Shown here piece after piece: positions 15,438-24,280 of a stretch of 34,604 nt of DNA. The DNA is from JAWUVP01 sp034112285. GTDB lineage: Bacteria; Pseudomonadota; Gammaproteobacteria; JABDGN01. A program made the translations under genes and the position numbers. The notes under the pieces were generated by a model. The model saw only the letters and a list, made by a program, of their open reading frames with translations. It searched no databases and was not told the DNA's origin. Positions within the stretch are counted from its first letter, which is position 1. Every line of letters starts with the position of its first letter. Location of the stretch: NCBI GenBank assembly GCA_034112285.1, contig JAWUVP010000058.1, positions 1 to 34,604 of the forward strand, in the 5' to 3' direction.

Positions 15438-16037
15438 CTAACTAAAAATTATACCAATGGCTAAAAAGCCAAGCAGAACTAAGATGCCGACCATAACATT
15501 ATTATAGGTTTGTAGCTGTGCGCGATTGTAAATTTTGTTGCGAACAATCAGTTTGACCACGCCGCAAAACAAAAGCCACCATAACAAACAACCAGCGGTG
15601 ACGAGGGTTGCAACATGGAGTAGATTCATAAAACTTAGCGGGTTGCTCAGCACGCTGTCATGATACAGGTAAGCGGTGTAAGTTTCTAAGCGGATGATAA
15701 ACGGTAGGGAAATAAGCCAGCCTTGAAGAATTAATTTAAGGTTAATCACCCGCGGCGTAAGTTGTGCATTGTTTTGTTGGGAATATGCTATTACAAAGAA
15801 GGCCATGGCGGCGAGCAGGCTAGATAGTGCATCCATTTTGCCTACAAAACTGGCGGGCATGTGGTGCACGTAGAGGCCGATTAACATCACCCAAATAAAT
15901 TGCATTACGCAATTACCTAGCCCCAACATTAGGCCTGAGGCAATGCCGTCGCGTAGCATGTTGCGCAATGCCAATAGCATGCAAGCAAATGCACTGAAGC
16001 TAGTGAGTAAACCAATTAAAAAAGCTGTGCTATACAT
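15438..16037 (-). CDS. LysE-like multi-pass membrane protein
   Basis: A 199-residue protein with about six hydrophobic segments. The N-terminal part, LLALRNMLRDGIASGLMLGL (about 21-40), resembles the 'LRNALRxGxRAGL' loop of LysE/RhtB exporters. The C-terminal end, NNVMVGILVLLGFLAIG, resembles their last helix, though the match is distant. If correct it exports amino acids or similar small solutes; otherwise it is an uncharacterised membrane protein. I chose the ATG at 16037. The frame runs upstream to a TTG at 16106 but would then overlap the divergent uvrA start, and the extra residues are not membrane-like. The ribosome binding site is weak. Confidence 0.6.
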   Translation of the reverse strand: MYSTAFLIGLLTSFSAFACMLLALRNMLRDGIASGLMLGLGNCVMQFIWVMLIGLYVHHMPASFVGKMDALSSLLAAMAFFVIAYSQQNNAQLTPRVINLKLILQGWLISLPFIIRLETYTAYLYHDSVLSNPLSFMNLLHVATLVTAGCLLWWLLFCGVVKLIVRNKIYNRAQLQTYNNVMVGILVLLGFLAIGIIFS

Positions 16038-16105
16038 GTGTTGTACCCTTGGAAGCTGCACTGAATGAGCGTATAGTAGCAAGCTTTTGACAGATAAGGC
16101 AAGCA

Positions 16106-18931
16106 ATGGAAAATATCACTATTCGTGGCGCACGCACGCATAACTTAAAGAATGTGGACGTCGTTTTACCGCGCGATAAACTGATTGTTATTACGGGCTT
16201 GTCCGGCTCGGGTAAATCGTCTTTGGCGTTTGACACCTTGTATGCCGAAGGGCAACGCCGGTATGTGGAATCGCTGTCTTCATACGCGCGCCAATTTTTG
16301 TCAATGATGGAAAAACCTGATGTGGATTCTATCGAAGGTTTGTCGCCGGCTATTTCTATTCAGCAAAAATCCACTTCGCATAATCCGCGCTCAACAGTGG
16401 GCACCACCACCGAAATTTATGATTATTTACGTTTGTTATTCGCCCGCGTGGGTGAGCCTAAGTGTCCACAACATGACACGCCTTTAGAAGCGCAAACAGT
16501 CAGCCAAATGGTCGACGTGGTTTTGGCCATGGAGCAAGAAACACGCATTATGGTGTTGGCGCCGATTGTGCGCAATCGTAAAGGTGAATATGTGAAATTA
16601 TTTGCCGACCTAGCGCAGCAAGGTTTTTTGCGTGTGCGGGTGGATGGCGAAGTTTATGATATTGATCAGCCGCCTAGTTTAGATTTACACAAAAAACACA
16701 GCATTGAAGTGGTGATTGACCGTTTACGCGTGCGAGCCGACATTCAAACTCGTTTGGCCGAATCAATTGAAACGGCGTTAGAGTTGGCCGGTGGTTTAGT
16801 TAGCATCGGTTTTATGGAAGATAAAACCGCCGAGCCTAAATTATTTTCTGCCAAATTCGCGTGTGCCGAGTGTGGTTATAGTTTGAGTGAATTAGAGCCG
16901 CGTTTATTTTCTTTTAATAGTCCCGCTGGTGCTTGTTCTAATTGCGATGGCTTAGGAGTCGAGCAGTTTTTTGATCCAGTACGGGTTATACACAACCCTG
17001 AAGTGAGTATTGCCGCCGGTGCTATTCGTGGCTGGGATAAGCGTACGTTATATTATTTCTCAATGTTAAAATCTCTGGCTGAGCATTATGGCTTCTCGGT
17101 ACAAACGACCTGGGAAGAGCTGGACAAAGAATTTCAAGACATTATTTTATACGGTAGTGGTGAAGAAGAAATTGATTTCCGTTATGTGAATGATAAAGGC
17201 CGTGAATATCGCCGCCAGCATCCGTTTGAAGGGGTTATTCCTAACATGGACCGCCGCTATCATGAAACAGAATCGGCAATGGTGCGCGAAGAGCTTGCCA
17301 AATATATGATTCAACGTGCTTGTGCAGATTGCAATGGTTCACGTTTGAAAATTGAAGCGCGTAATGTGTTTATTGAGAAGAAAGCCATTCAAGATTTGTC
17401 GACTATGTCGGTGGAAAGTGCGCATGACTTTTTTGTTAACTTAAAATTCGAAGGTCAAAAAGCAGAGATTGCCGAAAAGATTTTGAAAGAGATTATTGAC
17501 CGTTTAGGTTTTTTGGTTAACGTGGGTTTAAATTATTTAAGTTTAAGCCGCAGTGCAGAAACGCTATCGGGCGGGGAAGCGCAGCGTATTCGCTTGGCTT
17601 CACAAATTGGCTCGGGTTTAGTGGGGGTGATGTATATTCTTGATGAGCCCTCAATTGGTTTGCACCAACGTGACAATGAGCGTTTACTAGAAACGTTACG
17701 CCACTTACGCGATTTGGGTAACACGGTTATTGTAGTAGAGCACGATGAAGACGCCATTCGCATGGCCGATCACATTATTGACATTGGCCCTCGCGCCGGT
17801 GTGCATGGGGGTGAAATTGTGGCGCAAGGCGACTTGGCGGCCATTGAAAATAATGCGAATTCTTTAACCGGTGATTATTTATCGGGTAAGCGAAAAATTG
17901 CGATACCGGGTGTACGCTTACCCATTGACCCCAAGCGAGTGCTACGCATTAACGGTGCTAAAGGTAATAATTTGCAAAACCTAACGGTCGAATTGCCAGT
18001 GGGTTTAATGACCTGTGTCACCGGCGTGTCGGGTTCGGGTAAGTCTACTTTAATTAACGACACACTTTACCCTCATGCGGCTAATGAGCTAAATCGTGCT
18101 CAGTTAGGCGACGTGGCACCCAGCGAAGGTATTATGGGTTTAGGGCATTTTGATAAAGTAGTCGATATTGATCAAAGCCCTATCGGACGCACACCGCGCT
18201 CTAATGCGGCGACATATACGGGCATGTTTACCCCTATTCGTGAATTGTTTGCTGGCACGCAAGAAGCACGCTCACGAGGTTACAAGGTTGGACGCTTTAG
18301 TTTTAATGTTAAAGGTGGGCGCTGTGAAGCTTGCCAAGGTGATGGCCTTATTCGCGTGGAGATGCATTTTCTCGCCGACGTGTATGTTGAATGTGAAGTG
18401 TGTAAGAGTAAACGTTACAACCGTGAAACTTTAGATATTAAATACAAAGAGAAGAATATCCACCAAGTGTTGGGCATGACGGTTGAAGATGCCTTAGAAT
18501 TTTTCACCAATATTCCAGTGATTCATCGTAAATTACAAACCTTAATGGATGTGGGCTTGTCTTACATTAAGCTGGGTCAAAGCGCGACCACATTATCAGG
18601 TGGTGAGGCGCAACGTATTAAATTAGCTAAAGAATTATCTAAGCGCGATACGGGCAGCACACTCTATATATTAGATGAGCCAACAACGGGCTTACATTTT
18701 TACGATATTGAGCAACTGCTTAAAGTGTTACATCGCTTGCGTGACCGCGGTAACACCGTGGTGGTGATTGAGCATAATTTAGATGTGATTAAAACGGCAG
18801 ATTGGATTATTGATTTGGGCCCAGAAGGCGGTGATAAAGGCGGCCAAATTGTCGCAATGGGTACACCTGAAACCGTGGCGAATGTAAAAGGTTCTTATAC
18901 AGGGCAATTTTTGAAGGCCATGGTTGGCTAA
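16106..18931 (+). CDS. uvrA: UvrA, excinuclease ABC subunit A
   Basis: A 941-residue DNA damage-recognition ATPase of nucleotide excision repair, full length. Two ABC modules are seen: Walker A GLSGSGKSS at about 31-39 and GVSGSGKST near 640, ABC signatures LSGGEAQRI in both halves, and Walker B segments ILDEPSIGL and ILDEPTTGL. Zinc modules CAECGYSLSELEPR...CSNC (about 253-280) and CEACQGDG...CEVC (about 738-764) carry all ligands. The start is supported by AAGG 6 nt upstream. I saw no CTG-N10-CAG LexA box in the 68-bp gap before it, so SOS control is not evident from this sequence. Confidence 0.98.
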   Translation: MENITIRGARTHNLKNVDVVLPRDKLIVITGLSGSGKSSLAFDTLYAEGQRRYVESLSSYARQFLSMMEKPDVDSIEGLSPAISIQQKSTSHNPRSTVGTTTEIYDYLRLLFARVGEPKCPQHDTPLEAQTVSQMVDVVLAMEQETRIMVLAPIVRNRKGEYVKLFADLAQQGFLRVRVDGEVYDIDQPPSLDLHKKHSIEVVIDRLRVRADIQTRLAESIETALELAGGLVSIGFMEDKTAEPKLFSAKFACAECGYSLSELEPRLFSFNSPAGACSNCDGLGVEQFFDPVRVIHNPEVSIAAGAIRGWDKRTLYYFSMLKSLAEHYGFSVQTTWEELDKEFQDIILYGSGEEEIDFRYVNDKGREYRRQHPFEGVIPNMDRRYHETESAMVREELAKYMIQRACADCNGSRLKIEARNVFIEKKAIQDLSTMSVESAHDFFVNLKFEGQKAEIAEKILKEIIDRLGFLVNVGLNYLSLSRSAETLSGGEAQRIRLASQIGSGLVGVMYILDEPSIGLHQRDNERLLETLRHLRDLGNTVIVVEHDEDAIRMADHIIDIGPRAGVHGGEIVAQGDLAAIENNANSLTGDYLSGKRKIAIPGVRLPIDPKRVLRINGAKGNNLQNLTVELPVGLMTCVTGVSGSGKSTLINDTLYPHAANELNRAQLGDVAPSEGIMGLGHFDKVVDIDQSPIGRTPRSNAATYTGMFTPIRELFAGTQEARSRGYKVGRFSFNVKGGRCEACQGDGLIRVEMHFLADVYVECEVCKSKRYNRETLDIKYKEKNIHQVLGMTVEDALEFFTNIPVIHRKLQTLMDVGLSYIKLGQSATTLSGGEAQRIKLAKELSKRDTGSTLYILDEPTTGLHFYDIEQLLKVLHRLRDRGNTVVVIEHNLDVIKTADWIIDLGPEGGDKGGQIVAMGTPETVANVKGSYTGQFLKAMVG

Positions 18932-18956
18932 GTTTGTCTTGCTATTTAATTGACTC

Positions 18957-18987
18957 AAAGGCCATATTTCCTTATCCTATGGCCTTT
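18957..18987 (+). terminator. Probable terminator after uvrA
   Basis: AAAGGCCAT (18957-18965) and ATGGCCTTT (18979-18987) form a perfect 9-bp stem with a 13-nt loop, 26 nt after the uvrA stop. The following T tract is short, so termination may be partial. Confidence 0.55.
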
Positions 18988-19006
18988 CTAACTAAGAATA
19001 AAGTTT

Positions 19007-19540
19007 ATGTCGATTGTAAAAATTCTCCAATACCCGGATACACGTTTAAAACGCGTGGCACAAAAAGTCGAAGATTTTGGCGCTGAATTTCAGCGCTATG
19101 CTGATACTATGTTTCAAACCCACTATGCGGCAGATAACTGTGCAGCCCTCGCCGCCACGCAATTAGATTTGAACCCTGGCTATCATGTTACAGTGATTGA
19201 TTTTTCGGCCGAACACGACCAACCTTTGTGCATTGTGAATGGTGACATTATTGCGCGCGAAGGCGAGCAAAATGAAGAAGAAGGCTGTATGTCGGTGGGT
19301 TGCGATGTCGATGTTTACCTGCATGCTAAAGTAAAACGCGCCATGAACATTACCTTACGCTATCAAGACCGCCATGGTGAAGTGCAAGAAATGCAGGCCG
19401 AAGGTTTTATGGCTAAATGTATTCAACATGAGCTGGATCATTTGGATGGGAAAATTTATCTAGACCGACTATCAACCTTGAAACGCAAAATGTTAGAGAA
19501 AAAATTAAACAAGGAATTGCGTTCGCGTGAAAGAGACTAG
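19007..19540 (+). CDS. def: Peptide deformylase, divergent paralogue
   Basis: A 177-residue metalloenzyme that removes the N-formyl group from nascent proteins. Metal ligands are Cys94 (EEGCMSV) and the HELDH pair His141 and His145, with catalytic Glu142. Gln52 of motif 1 is kept, but the motif reads NCAALAATQ: the two usual glycines of GxGLAAxQ are Cys and Ala. It is not in a def-fmt operon, so it is probably a second deformylase. The long basic C-terminal helix (LKRKMLEKKLNKELRSRERD) is ordinary for the family. No strong ribosome binding site is seen. Confidence 0.88.
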   Translation: MSIVKILQYPDTRLKRVAQKVEDFGAEFQRYADTMFQTHYAADNCAALAATQLDLNPGYHVTVIDFSAEHDQPLCIVNGDIIAREGEQNEEEGCMSVGCDVDVYLHAKVKRAMNITLRYQDRHGEVQEMQAEGFMAKCIQHELDHLDGKIYLDRLSTLKRKMLEKKLNKELRSRERD

Positions 19541-19606
19541 ATAGGTTGCGGATGCAATCTCTCAACATAAATAGCTCTCACTTTATTTCTCTGCTACCAT
19601 AACCTT

Positions 19607-20254
19607 ATGAACATATTATTCCCTTCAGGAAAAGCGACTTTTCTTTTTCCGGGACTCGCCGGCAACCTCGAAGTTGCCACGACGTGCCCGGCCGACAGCG
19701 TGCCACAAGTTGTCGCCATCATTTGTCATCCTCACCCCTTACAAGGCGGCACTATGCATAATAAAGTGGTTACCACATTGGTAAGAACTTTTATCAGCAT
19801 GGGTTGCGCTACTTTGCGTTTTAATTTTCGGGGCGTTGGGCAAAGCGAGGGCGAGCATGCGGCGGGCTTGGGTGAAGCGCAAGATTTAATAAGCATACTC
19901 GAATGGGTGCAAACGGTTTTTCCGGCTGCAAAAATTATACTCGCGGGTTTTTCTTTTGGCAGCTACGTGGCTTATCGCGTGGCCACACAAAGTGATGTGG
20001 CAGCAAAAATTCACCAGCTAGTGTTGATAGCCCCACCGGCTATTTACCCTGAATTTGCCCAGCTGCCTGAGCCCACTATGCCATGGTGGGTGGTGCAAGG
20101 TGAGAGTGATGAAGTGATTCCACCGGAGGCGGTGTTTACGTGGTTGGCCGGTTTTAAGCATCAGGCTACGTTAATTCGAATGCCTGAAACAAGTCATTTT
20201 TTTCACGGCAAACTCATCGATTTAAAACAACGTTTGCTTGAGACGTTAGCATGA
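19607..20254 (+). CDS. Alpha/beta hydrolase (COG2945-type)
   Basis: A 215-residue serine hydrolase-fold protein. It shows the family marks CHPHPLQGGTMHNKVV (about 45-60), FNFRGVGQSEG, the nucleophile elbow GFSFGSY with Ser near 124, an acid loop QGESDEVIP and SHFFHGKL with the likely catalytic His. The family is mostly uncharacterised and is annotated as predicted hydrolase or dienelactone hydrolase-like. Its stop overlaps the zapE start as ATGA, so the two are coupled. The substrate is unknown. Confidence 0.8.
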   Translation: MNILFPSGKATFLFPGLAGNLEVATTCPADSVPQVVAIICHPHPLQGGTMHNKVVTTLVRTFISMGCATLRFNFRGVGQSEGEHAAGLGEAQDLISILEWVQTVFPAAKIILAGFSFGSYVAYRVATQSDVAAKIHQLVLIAPPAIYPEFAQLPEPTMPWWVVQGESDEVIPPEAVFTWLAGFKHQATLIRMPETSHFFHGKLIDLKQRLLETLA

Positions 20255-21360
20255 TTTTTTCACCACAAGAACAATATCAACAAGATCTCCTTGCCCCAGA
20301 TTTTTTACCCGATGCTACGCAAGCAGCAGCTATGGCTAATTTAGAAGTGATTTATCATCAATTGTGTGCAGAAATAACTTCGCGCCAACGTTGGCATAAA
20401 TTATTTCGCAAAGCTAAAACCATTCAAGGTTTATATATGTATGGTGGCGTAGGCACGGGTAAGAGTTATTTAATGAATACCTTTTTTCATTGCCTCCCGT
20501 TTCCGCAAAAAATGCGCTTACATTTTCATGAGTTCATGCAACAAGTACATGCTGATTTAACGGCCTTACAAGGTGAGAAAAATCCTATAGCGCTAATTGC
20601 TAAGCAATGGGCCAAGAAAACGTGTGTGTTATGTTTTGATGAGTTTTTTGTGAAAGACATTGCCGACGCAATGGTGCTGGGTAATTTGTTAACAGCTTTG
20701 TTTGCACAAGGTGTTTGCTTAATTGCCACCTCGAATGTTCAACCACAAAACCTTTACCACAATGGTTTGCAGCGGGAGCGTTTTATGCCTGCAATTAAGG
20801 TGATATTGCAATCTGTGAACGTTATCACTGTAGACAGTGATATTGATTATCGCCAGCAATATCATGAACCTGCAGGCGTGTATTTCACCCCTTTGGATGT
20901 GACGGCTGAGCAGGCGATGATGCAAACCTTTCACTTTTATACCGGGGAAGATGTGGGCCATCATGATGCGTTGCAAATCAATAAACGTGAGTTTGAAACA
21001 ATACGCGCCAGTGAGAAAGTAGCTTGGTTTCACTTTTCACAATTGTGCCAAATGCCGCGTGGGCCTGAAGATTATCTAGCTATTGCCGAACGGTTTCCAG
21101 TCATATTGCTCAGTGCAGTGCCACAGTTTAAAGGTAGAAAAGTTGATGCGGCGGTGCGTTTTATTAATTTAATTGATGTGCTCTACGACCAACATATTTT
21201 ATTAATTGTGTCGGCCGCCTCGCAAATTGCGCAGCTTTACACTACGGGCAAATGGGCTTTTGAATTTGAACGTACCCAAAGCCGTTTGACCGAGATGGGC
21301 GGCGAAGAATATCGTCAAGCCTGCGTGAACAAATGGGGATTAAATAATGTTGAGTCCTAA
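20251..21360 (+). CDS. zapE: Cell division protein ZapE (AFG1-like ATPase)
   Basis: A 369-residue P-loop ATPase that in E. coli associates with the Z-ring late in division. Walker A is GGVGTGKS (65-72), Walker B is CVLCFDEF with Asp130 and Glu131, and a sensor-like IATSN is at 158-162. The C-terminal AFG1 features FHFSQLCQMPRGPEDYL and RFINLIDVLYD are present. The start overlaps the preceding hydrolase stop by ATGA, and the 3' end overlaps the next hydrolase gene by 14 nt, making a three-gene coupled unit. Confidence 0.95.
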   Translation: MIFSPQEQYQQDLLAPDFLPDATQAAAMANLEVIYHQLCAEITSRQRWHKLFRKAKTIQGLYMYGGVGTGKSYLMNTFFHCLPFPQKMRLHFHEFMQQVHADLTALQGEKNPIALIAKQWAKKTCVLCFDEFFVKDIADAMVLGNLLTALFAQGVCLIATSNVQPQNLYHNGLQRERFMPAIKVILQSVNVITVDSDIDYRQQYHEPAGVYFTPLDVTAEQAMMQTFHFYTGEDVGHHDALQINKREFETIRASEKVAWFHFSQLCQMPRGPEDYLAIAERFPVILLSAVPQFKGRKVDAAVRFINLIDVLYDQHILLIVSAASQIAQLYTTGKWAFEFERTQSRLTEMGGEEYRQACVNKWGLNNVES

Positions 21361-22195
21361 AGAGTTTACACTTGAATTACCGCATTTAAAGATACAAGCC
21401 TTAGCTTATGGTGATGCCGCAAAACCACCCATACTCGCCTTGCATGGTTGGCTCGATAATGCAGCAAGTTTTAATGAATTGGCACCGCTATTAACAGATT
21501 ATTATGTGGTGGCAGTGGATATGCCTGGCCAAGGATTGTCGGAGCATTTACCAAAAGGGCAACACTATCAATTTTTAGCGGGTGTTGAACACATTGTGCA
21601 AATGCTTGACGCGGTAGGCTGGGAGCAAACTATTTTAATGGGCCATTCATTGGGTGGCGCCCTGGCAAGTTGTGTGGCGGCAAGCTTTTCTGAGCGGGTT
21701 AAAAAGTTAATACTCATTGATTCTCTTGGGCCCATTTCGGAAGAGAGCACGGCAGCGCCTGGACGCCTACGTGATGCGGTTAATATGTTTTTAACGGCTG
21801 AAAAAATGCAGCGAAAAGTTTACGCCTCCCAAAAGAAAATGATAGCGATGCGCGCCAAAATTAACGCGGTTCCTGCCGAAAAAATTGCCAACTTAGTTGA
21901 GCGAGCCAGTAAAGCGGTAGAGCATGGGTATATGTGGCGTTATGATTCAGCCTTATCATTACCTTCCTTGAGTTATTTTACCGAAGATCAAGTGCAAGCT
22001 TTTTTGGCTGCAATTAAAGCACCCACGCTATTAATTGAAGCTGAAGAGGGTATTTTGAGTGATCATGATTTATTGCAGCAGCGCAAAGCGAAAATTGTTG
22101 AGCTACGTGAAGTGAGTGTCGCAGGTGGACATCATGTACACCTAACAGCTGCAGTTGAAGTCGCAGAAATTATTCAAGCTTTTTTGGCAAAATAA
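21347..22195 (+). CDS. Alpha/beta hydrolase (serine hydrolase-like)
   Basis: A 282-residue alpha/beta hydrolase. The oxyanion-hole HGWLDNAASF is at 33-42, the nucleophile elbow GHSLGG places Ser at 101, DSLGP follows, and the C-terminal GGHHVHLT near 262 supplies the His. The HGWLDNAASF plus GHSLGG pattern is that of the serine hydrolase-like (SERHL) group. No substrate is known. It begins inside the end of zapE (14-nt overlap) and is followed by a strong hairpin terminator. Confidence 0.82.
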   Translation: MLSPKEFTLELPHLKIQALAYGDAAKPPILALHGWLDNAASFNELAPLLTDYYVVAVDMPGQGLSEHLPKGQHYQFLAGVEHIVQMLDAVGWEQTILMGHSLGGALASCVAASFSERVKKLILIDSLGPISEESTAAPGRLRDAVNMFLTAEKMQRKVYASQKKMIAMRAKINAVPAEKIANLVERASKAVEHGYMWRYDSALSLPSLSYFTEDQVQAFLAAIKAPTLLIEAEEGILSDHDLLQQRKAKIVELREVSVAGGHHVHLTAAVEVAEIIQAFLAK

Positions 22196-22205
22196 ACTTA
22201 TAAAA

Positions 22206-22227
22206 AAAGGGAGCCGAAGCTCCCTTT
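22206..22227. terminator. Bidirectional rho-independent terminator
   Basis: AAAGGGAGC, loop CGAA, GCTCCCTTT: a perfect 9-bp stem. A run of seven A lies on the left and T residues on the right, so it can stop both the rightward hydrolase transcript and the leftward H1/HU transcript. Confidence 0.9.
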
Positions 22228-22242
22228 ATTAGTGCAATTAAT

Positions 22243-22764
22243 TTACACCATTTCTTTTAGAGCTTTCAACGCGCGAAGTTTAACAACGTTGCGTGCTGGT
22301 TTTGCTTTAAATACTGCAGGTTCGCCAGTAAAAGGGTTAGTGCCTTTACGAGCTTTAGTTGCAGGTTTGCGTTGTACCACGCACTTAGCAATACCAGGAA
22401 ATGCGAATGCACCGACTTTTTTAGATTTCAAGTGAACAGCTAATAGACCGGTTAAGGCTTCATAAGCAGCTACAGCTTCTTTTTTGCTGATGCCGGCTTG
22501 TTCTGACATGTAAGTCATAACTTGTGATTTAGTGTAGGCTTTAGCTACTGTTTTAACAGGCTTTGGCGCTGCTACAGCTTTAACGGCTACTGCTTTAACA
22601 GCAACTTTTTTAGCGGCTACTTTTTTCACAACTTTTTTAACAGCTTTTTTAGGGGCTGCTTTTGTGACAACTTTTTTAGCAACGACTTTTTTTATAGGTT
22701 TTTTAGCTACTTTGCTCGCTACTTTCTTCACAGGCTTTTTAGCTACTTTTTTCTTTACAGGCAT
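22243..22764 (-). CDS. Histone H1-like tail fused to HU-type DNA-binding domain
   Basis: A 173-residue nucleoid protein. Residues 1-75 are almost entirely Lys, Ala, Val and Pro in repeated KKxxKK, KKVVxK and PKK units, like bacterial histone H1 homologues and eukaryotic H1 tails. Residues 78-173 are an HU/IHF domain (YTKSQVMTYMSEQAGISKKE; KGTNPFTGEPAVFKAKPARN; ALKALKEMV), keeping the NP..G arm region. The fusion would bind and condense DNA. The ATG has a strong Shine-Dalgarno, GGAG, 8 nt upstream. The Lys-rich tail is low complexity and may vary in length between strains. The transcript ends at the shared terminator at 22206-22227. Confidence 0.88.
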   Translation of the reverse strand: MPVKKKVAKKPVKKVASKVAKKPIKKVVAKKVVTKAAPKKAVKKVVKKVAAKKVAVKAVAVKAVAAPKPVKTVAKAYTKSQVMTYMSEQAGISKKEAVAAYEALTGLLAVHLKSKKVGAFAFPGIAKCVVQRKPATKARKGTNPFTGEPAVFKAKPARNVVKLRALKALKEMV

Positions 22765-22860
22765 GGATAGTCTCCTTAAGTTTAGATAATGTTAGTTACA
22801 CACAAGTCAACTCTAGCATAATTTTTTAAAAATGCGAATAATTTTTCGTTAAAAATCAAT

Positions 22861-22874
22861 AAATAGCGCTATTT
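22861..22874. promoter_or_regulatory. Perfect 14-bp palindrome between the H1/HU and sppA genes
   Basis: AAATAGCGCTATTT is a perfect palindrome about 100 bp upstream of the H1/HU start, in a 244-bp divergent spacer that is otherwise AT-rich. It could be an operator, but nothing identifies the protein that would bind. Confidence 0.35.
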
Positions 22875-22938
22875 TTATAGTCTAATATGCCCTTAAGCCC
22901 CTTTTTTGACTTTAAAGGCCTTGGTTTACCCCTATATT

Positions 22939-22977
22939 TACAGAGTATTCTGTATTTATCTTCTGCTGTGGTATACT
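22939..22977 (+). promoter_or_regulatory. sppA promoter with overlapping palindrome
   Basis: An extended -10, TGGTATACT, lies at 22969-22977. The -35 position at 17-nt spacing (22949-22954, TCTGTA) is weak, but it is the right half of a perfect inverted repeat, TACAGA-GTAT-TCTGTA (22939-22954). A repressor bound there would cover the -35. The palindrome lacks the CTG-N10-CAG arrangement of a LexA box. GGAG lies 8 nt before the sppA ATG. Confidence 0.6.
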
Positions 22978-23008
22978 CGTTTTTTCAAAAATATACGGAG
23001 TATTAGCA

Positions 23009-23959
23009 ATGTCGAATTCTTACGACGCAGGTGAAAATACCGCACTTAGCATGGTGTTAAATGAATTTGTAAAAGAGCAACGTCGCAAACGTCGCTGGGG
23101 GATGTTTGGTAAAATTCTTATTTTAGCCATCGTTATTGGCTTGGCTCTTAATTTCTGTCGTTCTAATTCCGGTGGCATGAGTGGTGAGACACCGCATACT
23201 GCTTTAATAGAACTAGATGGTGTTATTAGTGCACATAGCCCTGCCAATGCCGATAATTTTGCCGGCGCTATCCGCCAAGCTTTTAAAGCGAAAGGTACTA
23301 AAGGTATTGTTATACGTATTAACAGCCCAGGTGGCTCGCCAGTTCAATCTGATTATATGTTTAATGAGATTATGCGCTTGCGTAAACTGCATCCTAAAAT
23401 ACCTGTCTATGCTGTATGCACAGATATTTGTGCTTCGGGTGCATATTTTGTTGCTGCTGCTGCCAATGACATTTACGCCAACCCTGCTAGCTTAGTCGGT
23501 TCAATTGGTGTGATAATGAATGGCTTTGGTTTTGATCAAGCTATCAAAAAAGTCGGTGTGACACGCCGCGTGTTTACAGCGGGTAAGTATAAAGATTTCA
23601 TGGACCCATTTGCCCCTATGCAACCTTATGAACGTAAATTTGCTAATAAAATGCTGGCAACAGTACATAAGCAATTTATTGCTGCCGTTGAAGAAGGGCG
23701 TGGAAAACGTCTTAATACCACGAACAAAGATATCTTTTCAGGTTTAGCTTGGACCGGCGAAACGGCTAAAAAATTGGGCTTGGTTGATGCCTACGGCAGC
23801 ACAGGTTATGTGGCACGTGATGTGATTAAAGAGAAAAAGATCATTAATTACACCATTAAGCCTAATCCGTTCGATCGCCTCGCCGACCGTTTAGGCGCCA
23901 CGTTTGCCAATGTGGTGTTCACAAAGTTAGAGCAGCCTGGCTTTAACCAGCGCGGTTGA
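23009..23959 (+). CDS. sppA: S49 family signal peptide peptidase SppA
   Basis: A 316-residue membrane-anchored serine protease of the short SppA form. One transmembrane helix at about 33-50 follows a basic cytoplasmic segment (KEQRRKRRW). The periplasmic S49 domain has RINSPGGSPVQSD, the nucleophile Ser143 in CASGAYF, and the general base Lys195 in AGKYKDFMDPF. It degrades cleaved signal peptides and perhaps other membrane peptides. The ferredoxin gene starts 3 nt after its stop, so the two are cotranscribed. Confidence 0.93.
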   Translation: MSNSYDAGENTALSMVLNEFVKEQRRKRRWGMFGKILILAIVIGLALNFCRSNSGGMSGETPHTALIELDGVISAHSPANADNFAGAIRQAFKAKGTKGIVIRINSPGGSPVQSDYMFNEIMRLRKLHPKIPVYAVCTDICASGAYFVAAAANDIYANPASLVGSIGVIMNGFGFDQAIKKVGVTRRVFTAGKYKDFMDPFAPMQPYERKFANKMLATVHKQFIAAVEEGRGKRLNTTNKDIFSGLAWTGETAKKLGLVDAYGSTGYVARDVIKEKKIINYTIKPNPFDRLADRLGATFANVVFTKLEQPGFNQRG

Positions 23960-23962
23960 TTG

Positions 23963-24280
23963 ATGAGCTTTTATGATAAACATGTCTTTTTTTGTACGAA
24001 TGAAAAAGACAATGGTAAGCAATGTTGCCAACAAGCAGGCGCCACAGAAATGTGGCGTTTTGCAAAACAATATTGTAAAGACGAAGGCTTAAATGCCAAC
24101 CACAATGTGCGCGTTAGCCGCTCAGGTTGTTTGGGGCGCTGCGATGAAGGCCCTTGCTTGGTGATTTACCCAGAAGGGCGGTGGTACAGTTACCAGAGCC
24201 AAGAAGAAGTGGTGCAAATACTTGAGGCCGAGTTAGTGGACGAGGCGCCAAGTGTTGTTGAGCCACTGAAGCTCCCGTAA
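23963..24280 (+). CDS. Thioredoxin-fold (2Fe-2S) ferredoxin
   Basis: A 105-residue COG3411-type ferredoxin. It starts MSFYDKHVFFCTNEKDNGKQ, then CCQQAG, and later SGCLGRCDEGPCLVIYPEG. The four cluster Cys are among the N-terminal Cys residues (FFC, QCC) and the C-terminal GC..RC pair. These proteins resemble the NuoE/Hox-type 2Fe-2S domain with unknown partners. The ATG at 23963 is preferred over an adjacent TTG at 23960, which immediately follows the sppA stop. The C-terminal tail (EAPSVVEPLKLP) is disordered-looking. Confidence 0.88.
   Translation: MSFYDKHVFFCTNEKDNGKQCCQQAGATEMWRFAKQYCKDEGLNANHNVRVSRSGCLGRCDEGPCLVIYPEGRWYSYQSQEEVVQILEAELVDEAPSVVEPLKLP

Noticed and set aside
16038..16105. 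LexA box before uvrA
   Set aside because: I looked for CTG-N10-CAG in the divergent spacer and found none.
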